Below are positions 24,721 to 37,346 of a stretch of 64,000 nucleotides of DNA, piece by piece (position 1 is the first letter of the stretch; each line of letters begins with the position of its first letter). The stretch lies in NCBI GenBank assembly GCA_022113835.1, contig JAILWY010000013.1, positions 16,230,001 through 16,294,000 on the forward strand, given 5' to 3'. The translations under genes and the position numbers were made by a program. Source of the stretch: Atopsyche davidsoni (lineage: Eukaryota > Arthropoda > Insecta > Trichoptera > Hydrobiosidae). Under the pieces are notes generated by a model. The model saw only the letters and a program-made list of their open reading frames with translations, made no database searches and was not told the origin of the DNA.

Positions 24721-26410
24721 GCACCCGCGGTCCGCGGCGACAAATGCTAATTAACCGCGGCCTCTAACGACGCTGCCTGCAGTAATGCGAATTTACGTCT
24801 CCCGAGTGCAACAGAGCGACGCGCTTCGTTGTCTTTTACGGCATTTCTAAATTTATTATTCGACCGTTAATTTGATTTTTTTTTTTAAAAGCTGCATTTG
24901 CACATTTTTTTGTCCGCGTGCTGGTAGAAGATATTAAAAGTCGCCATTTCATATAATAATATAACAGATTACAACGAAGTACCGAGGAAAATGGAAAAGG
25001 TTACAAAGTATTGAGAATCGATAAATAAAGATGCAATACCATCAGGATACGAGAAGATTTATTTGATCATTTGTAAATTGTTATTTTTTGAGCCCTTTTT
25101 CCCCAATAAGTTCATAATTTATAAATTGACGAATACGATGTCACTTACTGAATAAGATATAATTGATATATTTTCACAATAATATCATCGCGATGTGCGT
25201 TTTATCATAGGGTTGACTATTATCCGAGCAACATGTATGTAAAATCATAAACATGTATGACACCATTAAAACAAACCGCATAAAAAATTGCAAATGAGAG
25301 TTCTTTTTACTTATAAAAGTTTGTTGTAACAGAAAGGTTTTTTGTATACGGTTCACATTTTTGAGTATAAAGTTATAAATAACAAAATTGAAACATTTCT
25401 TTGCAGTGTCACAGATGTAATGACGTGGGGGGAGAGCGGGGGCGGCGACACGTGTCCGCCCGCGGGAGATCGCGCCGCCGAGGAGGCTCCCCGCCAGCAG
25501 AGATATCATCGACGCCGCCTCTGGTCTTCATAAATGTAGTGCTAATATGATATATTACACCGCAAAACATCGGGGACTATATAATAATATAATTACTTGC
25601 ATATCTGTTTCCATTTTATATGTAATATATTACAAGAGAACAAGTTTTTTCAGGTTATTGAATTGAAGAAATGTCAATTTTTTTTATCGACTGTGTTAAG
25701 TATTGACCATAACATTGATTTTATTAATATATATATTTATTTTGTATATTTGTTCAAGTGTATCCGACATTGGCATGTTCTTTGAAAAAATCAAATTTTA
25801 ATGGGTTACAAATTTTGGATGAGGTTGCTAAAACAACTGAGAGGGTAATTCGAATGGCAACACGGGAAAGAGAATTATATAGCGGCGCGCCGCGGGGACA
25901 CGCCGCTACTGGCGCGGAAGGTGTTGAAGAGCGGGGAGGGCTTCCGGGTCAATTCGATACATAATTAATTTCAGCTTTGTGCAACGGAATTTCAGCGAAA
26001 AATTCGGTGCCCTGGGAAGAATGCTGTGACGCGGGAAGTCGACCCTCGCGAGAGGAGCCGGGAAGCGGGGCGCGCTGGCCGCAGCTCCTTACTCAATTAT
26101 TTCATAAGTACTGAGCGAGCTTTTCCTCAACATCCATTTGAATAAGATTTGTTCAGGACTATTCATAAAATTTTAATGTATTTTAATTTAAATTTTTCGG
26201 CGTATATTCAAATTAATTTTTTAATGAATTATATATGCATTCACAAATAAAATTAGTATGAAATGATATATTAACTTTTTATTTCAATTAGCGATAGAAA
26301 AAAATCAATGACTTTATTCAAATAATATTATCATAAAACATTATCTTTAAAATAAATTATAAGATTCAATCTCCTTAAGTGTAAATACTAATTTCTGTTA
26401 AAAAAATATA

Positions 26411-26482
26411 TTATGTGATTTTCCACATTTGATAAAAAATATTTTTTTAAATTTAAAAGTACTTTATGTCAAAAATATTGAA
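26411..26482 (-). mobile_element. Hairpin family H, degenerate half copy
   Basis: TTATGTGATTTTCCACAT followed by a run ending AAAAGTACTTTATGTC and AAAAATATTGAA matches, in reverse orientation, the arm and end signature of family H. Only one half is recognisable. Confidence 0.35.
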
Positions 26483-26633
26483 TATATAAATACTCAATTC
26501 TCATATTTTAGTCAAGTGAATTACTTTAATCTGAGATAAAACTTAATTTTGTAAAACATTTTTGTTGATTCTGTTTTCGTGTGATAGACTGGTTACCTCG
26601 AGCGGGGAGCGCAGTTGAGTCCGGTGGACAAGG

Positions 26634-26740
26634 GGCGGCCGCAGCGAGGGCCGCAGAGAGGGCCGCAGGGAGGGCCGCAGGGAGGGCCGCAGAGAGGGCC
26701 GCAGGGAGGGCCGCAGAGAGGGCCGCAGGGGGGAGGCCGC
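26634..26740. repeat. 12-bp minisatellite (GAGGGCCGCAGG)n
   Basis: Eight or so tandem dodecamers GAGGGCCGCAGR, with two alternating variants (CAGAGA and CAGGGA). An Ala/Arg-rich open frame on the plus strand and Leu/Ala-rich frames on the minus strand are repeat translations. Confidence 0.85.
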
Positions 26741-27120
26741 AAATCGCGTCATCCGTCAACTCCGCACCGCCTGGCGAGTGGAAAGTGATAACCGAAGTTC
26801 GAGCCGCCGCGCCGCCCGCAGAGCAAACAAAATGATCAACATTTTTCTTTATTAAGCCGGCGGCGCAATATGGCGGTCATTTGCGGGATCAGCGTGTGAC
26901 GTATTAAATCTTGCGAGCTGCAAACTTCGCCGGCTCCGAATGACGCTTTATTAGTTTGCAAGAGGAAGTGTGGCTCGTTTTTGCGATGAGTTTTCTCTTT
27001 ATAGTTTGTTGGAAGGATTTTTTCATGACTTTTTGATGTTCCGAGGTATTGCGGCCCCCTCCCCGGATATATATCGTTGAAAACTCTCTTTCGACGTTAT
27101 CGGAATAAGTTTTACTTGTT
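26741..27120. other. Non-coding DNA
   Basis: End of a GC island (to about 26,830), then mixed sequence with no gene seen. Confidence 0.5.
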
Positions 27121-27499
27121 TTGTACTTTGAGTGATAATGATTAAGAACATTTTTTTTAAATATTGAAAATTGATTAAAGAAACTCTTAGAAAAATATAT
27201 CAACGTGATTTGTGCGGGATTCGAACCCACATCCCCTCGCTTACATGGCAGGTGCATTACCAACTATGCTAACCAATCACTAGTACTAGACAAGAATTTT
27301 TAATAATCATATCCTATAAATGAAACAATCGAATCCCGCACAAATCACGTTGATATATTTTTCTAAGAGTTTCTTTAATCAATTTTCAATATTTAAAAAA
27401 ATGTTCTTAATCATTATCAATCAATTAAACCTGTATAGGTAAAATCGTACTTCCTGTGAGATGGTCTTCACAAAAACCAATAATAAATTGTACTTTGAG
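27121..27499. mobile_element. tRNA-bearing inverted-repeat element with 12-bp target duplication
   Basis: The exact direct repeat TTGTACTTTGAG occurs at 27,121-27,132 and 27,488-27,499. Inside it, 27,133-27,224 and 27,329-27,419 form a near-perfect inverted repeat of about 91 bp, differing mainly by one T in a T-run. The left arm carries a complete tRNA-like body on the minus strand. The right copy is cut off inside the T-arm. Sequence on both sides of the tRNA-like body (ATATGATTATTAAAAATTCT upstream; TCTAAGAGTTTCTTTAATC downstream; ACCTGTATAGGTAAA beyond) is homologous to the 403-bp units of the 51-54 kb array. It is therefore a diverged, head-to-head member of the same family. Confidence 0.8.
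27206..27278 (-). tRNA. tRNA-like Pol III module (anticodon-loop CATGTAA), probably a repeat head
   Basis: A full cloverleaf can be drawn: acceptor GATTGGT/ACAAATC (6 of 7 pairs), perfect D-stem GCAT/ATGC, anticodon stem CCTGC/GCGAG (4 of 5), T-arm GTGGG-TTCGAAT-CCCGC (with one wobble). The A-box TAGCATAGTTGG and B-box GGTTCGAATCC fit Pol III consensus. Position 33 is A, where real tRNAs have U; with the usual register the anticodon would be TGT. A T5 run lies 13 bases downstream as a potential terminator. More likely a tRNA-derived transposon head than a working tRNA gene. Confidence 0.5.
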
Positions 27500-29486
27500 A
27501 GTCAACCGTTTGATATTTGGTATTACAGTACTAAGTCTCGAGTCAACGAACGCGCGCGGCGAGGCAGTTAGTAGTTTTGAAAAGCGAAAGCGCAATTGAG
27601 GATTATTTGCGTTAAGTATAGAATATTGCGAACATTACCAGTCTCTCGAAAATATTAAAATAGGTACTACCTGCAAAGTGATCTACGAGATTTGAATTAT
27701 TTATAAATAAATTACTAAAAATTTGCAAGATTCATATTTTACCCGTACAGATTTATAATGTTAAAAAAATACGCATTGGGTAACTCGTAAGACGACGAGA
27801 CACTTTCTGTTGCAGTCTCGCGTCCCATTCCTTCGTCAACCGCAGCTCTGTTTTTTTATAAAGTTTTGAGCGTCATTTCACAGGTGAATCGTTTAAATAA
27901 AAACGTACGCATATCAATTTAAATGGCTCAATGTTTACAGTTTATTTTTACATGCATATGCAAGTGATTTTATAAAGCAGTTAAGCGATTAATTATTTTT
28001 TTATAAAAAAATCACGGAGAAGATAGAAACGCATGTTTATATAAAAAAAAACAAACTTTGGTCAAAATATATATTATTTAAAAATCGATTAAAACTGCAA
28101 AAAGCCCTGGTCGCTTCCCCGGGCGAGCCCTGCGAGGCGAGGGTCTGATCTCACTTTGGAGATTATTCGCAAATCCAGAAACACTGCAAGAGTTAAGCGT
28201 AATCGACCGGCAGTATAAATAGAAGTAGAATACAAAGAGGAGCAGCATCGGGAATATCCAGAGAGCTCTTTGAGATTTTAATGACTCGTATTTTAATTAT
28301 TCCGTCTTCAGAGAGGATTTGGTTTTCCAGTGGACCGCGGGCGGAGGCCACGTGGGTTTCCGAAGCTCCTACCTAAAAGCTAGTCTAATCTTAGAAAAAG
28401 CAAGCCAACGGATAAAGCTTTGCGCGGCACACCGAATAGAAAAATCTGACCAGAACTACATATTTAGTAGTGAACTATAAAAGCACAGAGAGCTTTTAAA
28501 TCTACGATATTTTTTCAAATTGTTTATATATATAAAAACTGTTATATTGTAAAACGTGAGATAAAATTAAAAAAAAAAACAAAATATGCAGCTTTAAATA
28601 GCATGTGCAGCTGATATACAAAAAACTATGATTTTGAAAGCACCAGAAGTAATTATAGGATTATGAATAATGATTGCGTCTTACAGACAATTTTTAAATA
28701 TGGAATCGATTAACACTTTTTGTTTATACACACCTGTTGTGTAAACATTACAGGAATGGGTAATAATTAAAACTTGAATCGTCAAGAAAAACCCTTAAAT
28801 TATTTTAGAAAACAAGTGTGGGATTGAGTCCATACTACTTTACTTGGCGTTCTTTTAGTTACCGTGGGATTGTAACTAAACAAGATTTTGAATCGTCCTA
28901 TGCAAGTGTGCAAAAATGCACTTATGGTTGTAAATTAGTTTTATGAAATAAAAATCAGTGGTTCCCATTAAACTTATGTTTTAATGTACCCAAGAAATAT
29001 AATTCATCAAGTGCCTCTCCTCAAGATGGTTGGCGGCCATTTCACTAAGCATATATTCATGCTGAGCCAGTGTTCATGGTTTTCTAAGTGGGTATCCGGG
29101 TTCTTCTACACCGCAGTTTTATATTGGAAGGAAAATTCTGCGTATTGCTGCTGCCCAATAGCATTATTACATAATCCGTTCCTTACAAAGCTCTGGCGTT
29201 TAGATCTGATACTCCTTCTGCAGTAAGCTACACAAACAATAGCAGGAGCCCTAATAATATATAATAAGATATATAATAGTAATATAATTAGATGTTAATT
29301 AAAATTGTTATCGAATGTATAATGAATTGGTAATAAAATAATGAATTGCTTATCTGTCACATTGAAATATAATTCTATTAAATATCAGCAAAGTGTTTAC
29401 CAACTTAATAATGTAAGTATCCGATTATTATAGAGTTAACACGCCCGTGATTAAGTAAGCAGAATCAAACGGCTTGTGTAGACAAC
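27500..29486. other. Non-coding DNA
   Basis: Small GC islands near 27,540-27,590, 28,105-28,150 and 28,320-28,380. A TATAAATAG at 28,214-28,222 lacks a clear initiator 30 bp downstream. No gene seen. Confidence 0.5.
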
Positions 29487-29555
29487 ACGTGCATGATCAG
29501 CACTTCCTCTACCCTCGGCCGTATAAAGCAGCCCGGGAGGTCTGCACCCTTCAGC
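29487..29555 (+). promoter_or_regulatory. Candidate RNA polymerase II core promoter
   Basis: In a GC-rich island, TATAAAG begins at 29,522 and the initiator-like TTCAGCA has its A at 29,553, 31 bp downstream, which is the canonical TATA-to-start spacing. An E-box CACGTG lies at 29,487-29,492. Downstream the first ATG (29,614) opens only a 12-codon frame, so a product could be a spliced first exon or a non-coding RNA. Motif evidence only. Confidence 0.35.
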
Positions 29556-30126
29556 ACCGACCGCTGCACCCCCTCGAGCCCACCCCCTCGGCTGCGGATT
29601 TGACGCCGGATTAATGAAGACGGACATACAAGAGAATCACCCAACTAGCTAACGGGTCTTCCTTCCTCGGTTGCGCTTTTTGAGGAGCTTGACAAAGTAG
29701 AGATGGCAACTTGGCTAAGTCCTAGACGGTTTAATAATTAAGTGAATAATCCCGTTGGTCATAAATTTCAGTGGTCAGTATATTTTGGAGAAATAAGAGC
29801 ATTTTAGTAGATTTCACGTGAGAATCCATTTTGTAAACTTGTATCTGCAAAACAATGAAAAATATAACGGATTCGTTAAAAGTGCTTGATTTTCTTGCTT
29901 TCAATGTGTACGAGTATTTTGAGAAAAAATAGTATTTTATATTTGAACGTTCATAACTTCTTGGCATCAAAATGTGCTTCGTAGATAAATAAAAACAATG
30001 ATTAGTCTTTAAGACATTAAAACATAAATAGTTATAATTTAATAACCTGATAAAATAAGCGCGAATTTAAATAAAACTTGGCTATTATTAAAAAAAAAAA
30101 TTAGTATTAAAATAGATTTTCATTAA

Positions 30127-30197
30127 AAAATCAGAATAGGCACTTTTATAATTGCAATATCTATTATTTCAATTATAAAAGTGCACATTCTGATTTT
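30127..30197. other. 71-nt pre-miRNA-sized hairpin
   Basis: Positions 30,127-30,154 and 30,170-30,197 are complementary at 26 of 28 positions with a 15-base loop. Length, stem size and loop size fit an insect microRNA precursor, but a fold-back transposon tip has the same shape. The arms match no microRNA I recognise. Either strand could be transcribed. Confidence 0.4.
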
Positions 30198-30650
30198 CTA
30201 ATGATCTTTGAAAATACTCACGGTATATTTGTATACAAAAAGTCAACACTTTTTCAAAGGACCATTTCAAGCAAGTGGTTTCATTGGATTTGTAAATTTT
30301 GAAAAGCACCGCAAGAAAAATATAATTTTGCTGTTTTTGCGTCCTTTTACTAAAATCATTGCCGATAAAATGTAAATACCGTTTTTATTTCGCCAAAAAG
30401 CGAGACATCTATTCGTATTCGCAAGTTTGAGTGACGTCTTAGAGCCCGGGGCGCAAAAAATAAAAACCAATTCGTATTTACCGCAGTAAATCAAAACCAA
30501 GCAGCGCTGGGAGCAGCTGATAAGAAAGTAAGCGCCGTCGGCTCCGAAATAAGCAGAGTTGGGGTCTCGCCGGGAGCGCGGCCGGCCTCCGGTTCATTTG
30601 GAGGCTTTAAGGGCTTCTGCGGTCAGCCTTATCCGCGGGATCAGGTGAGC

Positions 30651-30748
30651 TGCCCCCTGCCCGTGCCCCTGCCCGCGCCCCTGCCCGTGCCCTGCCCGTG
30701 CCCTGCCCGCGCCCTGCCCGCGCCCCTGCCCGCGCCCCTTCTGCCCGG
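30651..30748. repeat. 11-12-bp GC-rich minisatellite (CCCTGCCCGYG)n
   Basis: About eight tandem units CCC(C)TGCCCGYG, some with an extra C. It lies in a GC island and is similar in base pattern to the 8.3-kb minisatellite. Confidence 0.85.
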
Positions 30749-32484
30749 TATCGGGTGGCGCTCCAGTAATGAGAGATCGCTTTTAATTAAGTGTAATTAT
30801 TTTTGAGAATTTCTCTACTTGCTCGTGCTTTTAATGATGCCCCTTTAAAGTTATAGTTATTATTACAGTTTCAAATAGATTTTTCCGAAAATATTTTATA
30901 TTCTTGGTTTTAGCGAAGTGTTCAAAATAAATATTTTTGTAATCCAAAAATATGTATTCTTGTTTATTTGCGTTGGAAATATTTTCTCTTATTTGATAAA
31001 CAAAATTAAAAAAAATTATGTAATAAAAAAATTAAACGACTATACTGTTAGTGTGTCATGTATACAATACATAATATATGGAATGTAGCTTAAAAAATTA
31101 TTAAAAAATTACGCAAATGAAAGTATTTACTTGCTCTTAAATTTAATATAAAAATAACTGTTTTAAAACACTGTGCATTTGATAGCTTTATACTTAAAAT
31201 ATAAAAAAAATAGTTGCTTTAAGAACGAGGCAGGAGGAAAGAGGCAGTTATTATCATTATTAAAATGCACTAAGAGGGATCGGGAGAAGTATGGCCGCGC
31301 ACAGTTCCTCAAATTGAATTCCCCGATCAGAGTAATCCTCAAAGGTAGACTTGTCTCTAATTGCAATGGAGTCATACAGTCGTGAACGTTTCATGGATTT
31401 AATTTATTCTGCCGCGGAGTTATATTGTCAAGTCCTTTCCGGCGAGGGGGCCAGTGGCTCCGAATGCCTTCAAAATAATTATAATATAATTCACGAAGAA
31501 ATTTACCTAAATTCCCACAGTGATATTAAAGAACTGATTGTCTATTACATCGAATAAGATGATACTCTTGCATACGATCATGCAAGAGAAAAAATAATAA
31601 AAAAGAAGTAAAGCCTTTCGAGAAGAATCTTAGCGATTTACTATTTATCACGCGTTATAAATACATACAGTTCAAAACTTCGTCGATTAACCCCAGCAAA
31701 GTGTGCATACCATGTTGTCAACTTAATACGCGCCCGCCAGTAACTAATGCTATACACAACTTGAATTCATAACACAAGTTCCAAAGAAGTGGTACTGAAT
31801 TAAAGATAAAATATATCTAATAAAACAAAATAAATACACATTGACTCTTTACCTAAGATCAACATTATGAATACAAAGTCCTTAGAACGACTTGTGCATA
31901 CAGAATCACGGGTCTTCGACAATGCGGTGCTCTCTTTGTTTAGATCGGCGTGAAACTTCCGCTCGAGTTGGTGTGGAGGGGATTGCGGCGAGATGACGTG
32001 TATCGCATTACTGTGTACTGGAACTTTATCAATTTACTATACTTCTCTAAGCCGAGCTGTGCGTCGCGTGACACGGTCTTAAGTCTCACACGCACAGCAA
32101 AACAGCGCAACTCCAAATTAATACTACTGACTTCATTAAAATTGTAAGCCAATTAATTATTGTAATATAAATAGTCATAAAAAAAAAATTATCAATTAAA
32201 AACATAATTTAATACTGTACAGTAAATAAAAGTTCTATTTTGTGCGATTTGAGGGTATTATTGTGCTACAGTGTTATTCGCTGCGAGAATGGCAGCACTG
32301 GGTTCCTGGGGGTTGCAGCTTAAAAAGTTTAAAAGCCGACAGAGGAATAAATTGAGGCGACACAGCCACCGGCTTGAGCGACATCCTTCCAGGCGCTAAT
32401 AAAGAATATAAGAGTAGAGCGGGGTTGTCCTTATTTAATTGTACTTCTAAGGTGGGGTGACCGTATAAACGTTTTGAGGCAACC

Positions 32485-32585
32485 GAGCTACGCATGAAAC
32501 GTCCAGAAAAATCCTTAAATTTATTTTTCGATGTATAGGTGGGATTTGAACCCCCACAAGCCCGGTGTTCTGGCCAATTACTATT
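32485..32585 (-). repeat. tRNA-derived SINE fragment
   Basis: The minus strand contains GGCCAGAACACCGGGCTTGT followed by GGGGGTTCAAATCCCACC, a T-arm with a Pol III B-box. Then comes an AT-rich tail. The 5' part of the tRNA head is missing. It is a different family from the 27- and 51-kb tRNA-bearing repeats. Confidence 0.45.
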
Positions 32586-32886
32586 ATGATTCTTTCACTA
32601 AGCAAAATAGCCTCTGCGCCAAAACAATATTAACAGTAATAGCCGTATAGCTGTGGGGTCGAATCGCACTACATTCGAGAATTTCTCTGGTCGTTTCGTG
32701 CGCGAATCGATTACCTAAAATATATATTTTATAAACAAAATGTGGGTTTAATTCATATTTTAAAATAATTATTGGTAAGGTGACCAAATTTTATATCAAC
32801 ATGCAGGTCACCAATACATGCTAAATATTTGAATAATGAGTAGGTTAAAATATTTTATGGGAAAGTAGTGGTATCGGAGACAATTC

Positions 32887-32936
32887 CTGAAGATGGCTCC
32901 AGTATTTGGGCCGACGCGTCGGAAACTTTAACAAAG
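32887..32936 (+). repeat. Best-preserved hammerhead-core-like / Penelope-like motif
   Basis: CTGAAGA (matching CUGANGA) at 32,887-32,893 is followed by GGC...GCC, the palindrome CCGACGCGTCGG and GAAAC. The upstream GGAGACAATTCC can form a short helix I. Established: CUGANGA, a stem, then GAAA is the hammerhead core, and such ribozymes occur in Penelope-like elements. Inferred: this is the end of such an element. An extra palindrome between helix II and GAAAC makes activity doubtful. Confidence 0.4.
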
Positions 32937-34368
32937 AAAACAATAAAATAAAATATTATATCGTTTCCTTCCTCATCATTTAAAAAATGTTTTGCATGTG
33001 TTATTAGTATGAACATGTGTGTTAAAAGTTTTGTTTTAATAAATTTTGATTTAGTATCATGTAAATGTTCGTTTAGAAAAAAGTTGCAGTCTTTATTTCG
33101 ATACTTACTAATGATAATTTATGGTGTCTCCAAGAAGTAGTGGTATTTTCCCTAATCATCACTCTTCCGCGTGGTCACCCGATACCGGTTTACTTTTGGC
33201 TTTGGCGCGAGTCCCCGCTTTATCTAAGCAAACATCATTAGTAGAACACAATAGCTTTATCATTTACCATCTCTTTCTTCTTATCTACCCCGGGTCGGAT
33301 CTCCCGCTATTTGCAGTTTAATAACAATTCGGAGTCACCCCTTCAAATCTCATTCTTTGAGCGAGTTGCCGCCTCATATTTTTAGGTCTAATTTAGTGTA
33401 AAGAATTCGCCGTTTTACCAAATTGGACACACTCCCTAAATATTCTACCTTCTTCTTTGTTTTCGTTTTATTGGATATTTTTTAAAAGACTTTTTTCTGT
33501 TTATAAAAAATAACTGCCGCCTAAATATCAGGCTTTGTCTGACTCCGAGATAAAAGCCCCTCATCTTTACTTTTATTTAATTCAAATGTAAATATAGAAA
33601 ACAGCGTTCTCAGATGATTGGAAATGAAGTATTTTTTCTCGTGCCTCGGAAGAAATAAATAAAACATCGGTAATGGTTTCTACAAAGGGTACGATTTGCA
33701 CCGTAATGTTGGTATAAGATGAACTCTTTAAATAGTAATTGTTTACGTACTTTGTTGTATGTCTATGAGAGGATAAAAACAACGTGGAAATTATTAACAA
33801 CATTTCACATAAACTGTTGAATGAAAAATACGCTGAATCCAGCGAGATGTTTACAGAAGATAAGCAGCAGAAGTCCATCACATGGCAGATGGGGTGTTTT
33901 CATGTATTATGTATTGTACTAAAATCAATATCTAAACCATTAGTACATTAATCAAAAATCTATTTAAGTATTTAATACGGAAAAGCAATTTCTAACTAAG
34001 AGTTAACCTGCAATGAAATTTACAGATAGGCAGTAAACATTAAAAATTCAGTGTTGCTGAAGGGATGCCTGGAAGGGCAATAAAGATCGAAATTAATAAA
34101 TTAATGACTTGAAAATCGACGATAAATACTAAAGCATTACTCAGAAGTAAGTGTCGTTTACAGCAAAGGCATTTCTTAGTTTAGAGAAGAATAAAACAAA
34201 CATCATTTTGTCGTAAATATTTTAATAGATCAGAGAAATACGAAGTTGGAAAATTTAGCGCAGCGATCGACAATCCATGACCAGTACGACAGGCAGTAAC
34301 CCATTGATTCAGAGCGTTTGTTTACCGGAAAAATATATCGTTCTACGATAAATATTTATGAATACATG

Positions 34369-34504
<136 letters not shown>

Positions 34505-36738
34505 AACATATTTCTCAGGCTCCACTTTACAAATATACATAAATTTCATTAAAAAAGAGCATTAACATTAAGCATTTGAGTGTTCACGAGGTCTCATTTT
34601 AAATTATATAATATAAAAAATGAGTCATATCGTAATAGAAAATATTAAGTTAAAATAATAGTAAATATTTTTATATTTTGGTAGAGATATTTTATTTGCA
34701 AATCCCAACAGCAGATAGTCGTAAAATTGGAAATATCTTCGCCGATGGACGAAATGAAACAATAAAAGTCGGAACGGGGCGATAAAATTAAAATGCAAAT
34801 GCTTCGGCAGAACCGTTTAGCGCGACATGCCACCATCTTGTCTGTTTGAAGAGAGGCGTCGTTATGTTTGATGTGATTTTTTTTATTTAAATATGAGAAA
34901 CAGAATCCAAAAATGTACCCAGCTAACGGTAAAAGTCACTCGATAGCTTCCCATAACGACCCTACTGAAGATGTGCCTCAAAGTTATTTTATAATCATTT
35001 GTCGAACTAAAACATTAATTTTCTTTTTGGATTTAGGGAACTGAACATGTAACAAATAGTGGTATTCTGTAAATATTCTATGCACTTTACTGTTTTATAC
35101 ATTTTTATTTGTTAGATATACCGCGGGAGAGATAATTTAAAAACAAGTCACCCGATAGTTTTCCGTACAGCTTGCAGAGTCTGTGCCTCATAGTTAGAGG
35201 TTGTTTTTAGTTATGTCAGTTTTTGTCAAAATAATATACTTCTGCTATTTCTCAGGCATAGAAAACTCGATCTGAAACAGATAATAATTTTCTGTAGATA
35301 TTTTGTACACTTTGGAGCTTGATGTGTTTTTAATATTAGTTATTTATTAAACCTAACTTTTTGGTGTGTTTTGTGATTATATATCTAAATTTTAACTGAA
35401 GTAATATTTGGTTGGGTACAATAGTAAATATCTATAAAACATGCGATTGTTCATGTAGAATAATAATAAGATTGTATTTTAATAAGATTTATTTTAATCT
35501 TATATAAATAATTCAATAAGAAAGCCAGTACAATACAAGTATGTATGGTGTAGAAAATCACACCATCAGATGCACATAGAGAGGTTCATATGTTGGTAAA
35601 ATCATAACTCAATTTTAATTTAACTACTTGTTAATAGTTTTTAAGATAATTTTATATGTTTGTATATATATATTCTCCCGTCTTCCTTTTATTAGGTTCA
35701 CAACGAATGTAGGAAACGTCCTTGTAAGCCAGGGCTCGCCCCCCGCGCCGCGGCGCGACTGATTGGAGGGCTTCGTTATTTAGAATGGTCCTCCAGAGAC
35801 ATTTCGCGGATTTTTTCGAGACACAAATTAAACGGTGCAGCGGGACGAGAGGAGACCCGTCGAGAGGGCGGGTAATTTGAGGACATCCCCTAATTATCTG
35901 ATATCAAAATAAACAACAAATTTAAGATGTTTATTTCGGGCTTTTAGGAATTAATTCCTTTGATGATAAGTAACAAGTAAATATTGATATATTCTCTTTT
36001 CTGATTTTATTTTAAATTCCGTTATTTTTTTATCGAGGCCTTGAAGGAATGTATAATTTTTGGAAATGTTTGTTATGTATCTAGGTTTTTTTTTTTTTTT
36101 TTAATAAAAACGAAATCAAATTGTTTACGTTTTACTTTCTTACATATGCTGCGATGAATTTATGCTGCATGCAATATGTACATTTTAAATGTAACTCCAT
36201 TAGGAAAAGCAATTCATGTTCAGGTAATTTGAGTAAATAAATGGTTTTTTACGCCTCTCATCTTTGACTTGGGAAATAAAAATATATTTAAGTAAGCAAT
36301 AAATAAATCTTGGCTTGTCACGTTTTTACGTACTTGGTTTTTTAGAAGCGTAAATGAATTAAATAATGCTTATTAATTAATAAATGCGTATATATAATTT
36401 TCAGAATTATTAAAATTGAATATTACGATAATCACGTACAAAATGTATTTTTTTTTTAAATCACCCCCGCTATTAATTTATATTAAATAACAAAATATTT
36501 TTGGCTAAAAAGACTTTTTAAGTCAATAACAAAGAATTGAAAAGATACTAAAGTGGTTTTGATGATCGGATAGAAGATATATCGAAAGTGCTAAATGAAT
36601 TGGCATGCAAATGAAGTATATCATATTTTTTTTACGAAGCGGCTTTTGAATATTGACATAAAGTGTTGGAAAAATGAAATCATTGACGAAATGGTATTCA
36701 AAATGCCCGCCTGTGACTCCCGAAGGCTGCGTGATGTG

Positions 36739-36772
36739 CGGGGGGGGAGGGAGGGGGGGGGGAGGGGGGGGC
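36739..36772 (+). repeat. Poly-G / GGGA tract
   Basis: A 34-base run made only of G with single A interruptions, G-quadruplex-prone, inside a small GC island. Confidence 0.9.
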
Positions 36773-37346
36773 TGGCACTCCCCTCAGACACTCAATTGTG
36801 CACCCAATTTGTGGTTTGTGAATAACAAGAATATATATTGTACCAAAATTAGATAAGAGCTGATTTATTATGGTATTTTGCTTTAAAATAGAGATTATTG
36901 GATACCGAGTAACTTAAAATTTTCTTTTATTCACTTATATATGTTTATTTTTTTCACGTTTTCTTTATAAGAAAACTTATTTTTTATATAATGAGACAGT
37001 CGTTAAAAAGACACAAATTATTCTAGTTTTTTGACATTAAACTAATCACAAGCTTTTATTCATTAAAAACTAATTTTTTTATGTTAAGTAAGTCAAATAA
37101 TAATGACGTGAATTAAGGCATAATTGAAAACAAAATTACACATGGAAACTTGAATTTTTTCTGTTAACTTTGGCCAAATATCTCATAAAGATAATATGAA
37201 GTAATTTCAAAGCGGCACCCCTATGAACGCGAACAGCAGCCATTGTTGAAAATTTGCTCAAAATAAAGGCCGGCTTCATTACATAATCAAGAAATTTATT
37301 TTGCACATTTGGAATTAGAATTTTGTTAATTTTGCGGGCATTCAGG

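Larger units (their letters stand above)
22875..26410. other. Non-coding DNA with GC islands
   Basis: Islands near 23,750-23,820, 24,080-24,200, 24,490-24,800, 25,420-25,530 and 25,870-26,090. The last contains the short perfect stem TAGCGGCG/CGCCGCTA at about 25,878-25,906. No coding region accepted. Confidence 0.5.
29556..34368. other. Non-coding DNA with GC islands and repeats
   Basis: GC islands at about 30,420-30,770, 31,220-31,340, 31,930-32,080 and 32,280-32,400. Open frames reach at most 99 codons (33,582-33,881, minus) and are not convincing. Confidence 0.5.

Noticed and set aside
24319..24767. Six overlapping open frames of 79-133 codons on both strands
   Set aside because: All come from one C-rich minisatellite that lacks stops in several frames.
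28214..28250. TATAAATAG as a second orphan promoter
   Set aside because: No initiator at the expected distance and no downstream frame.
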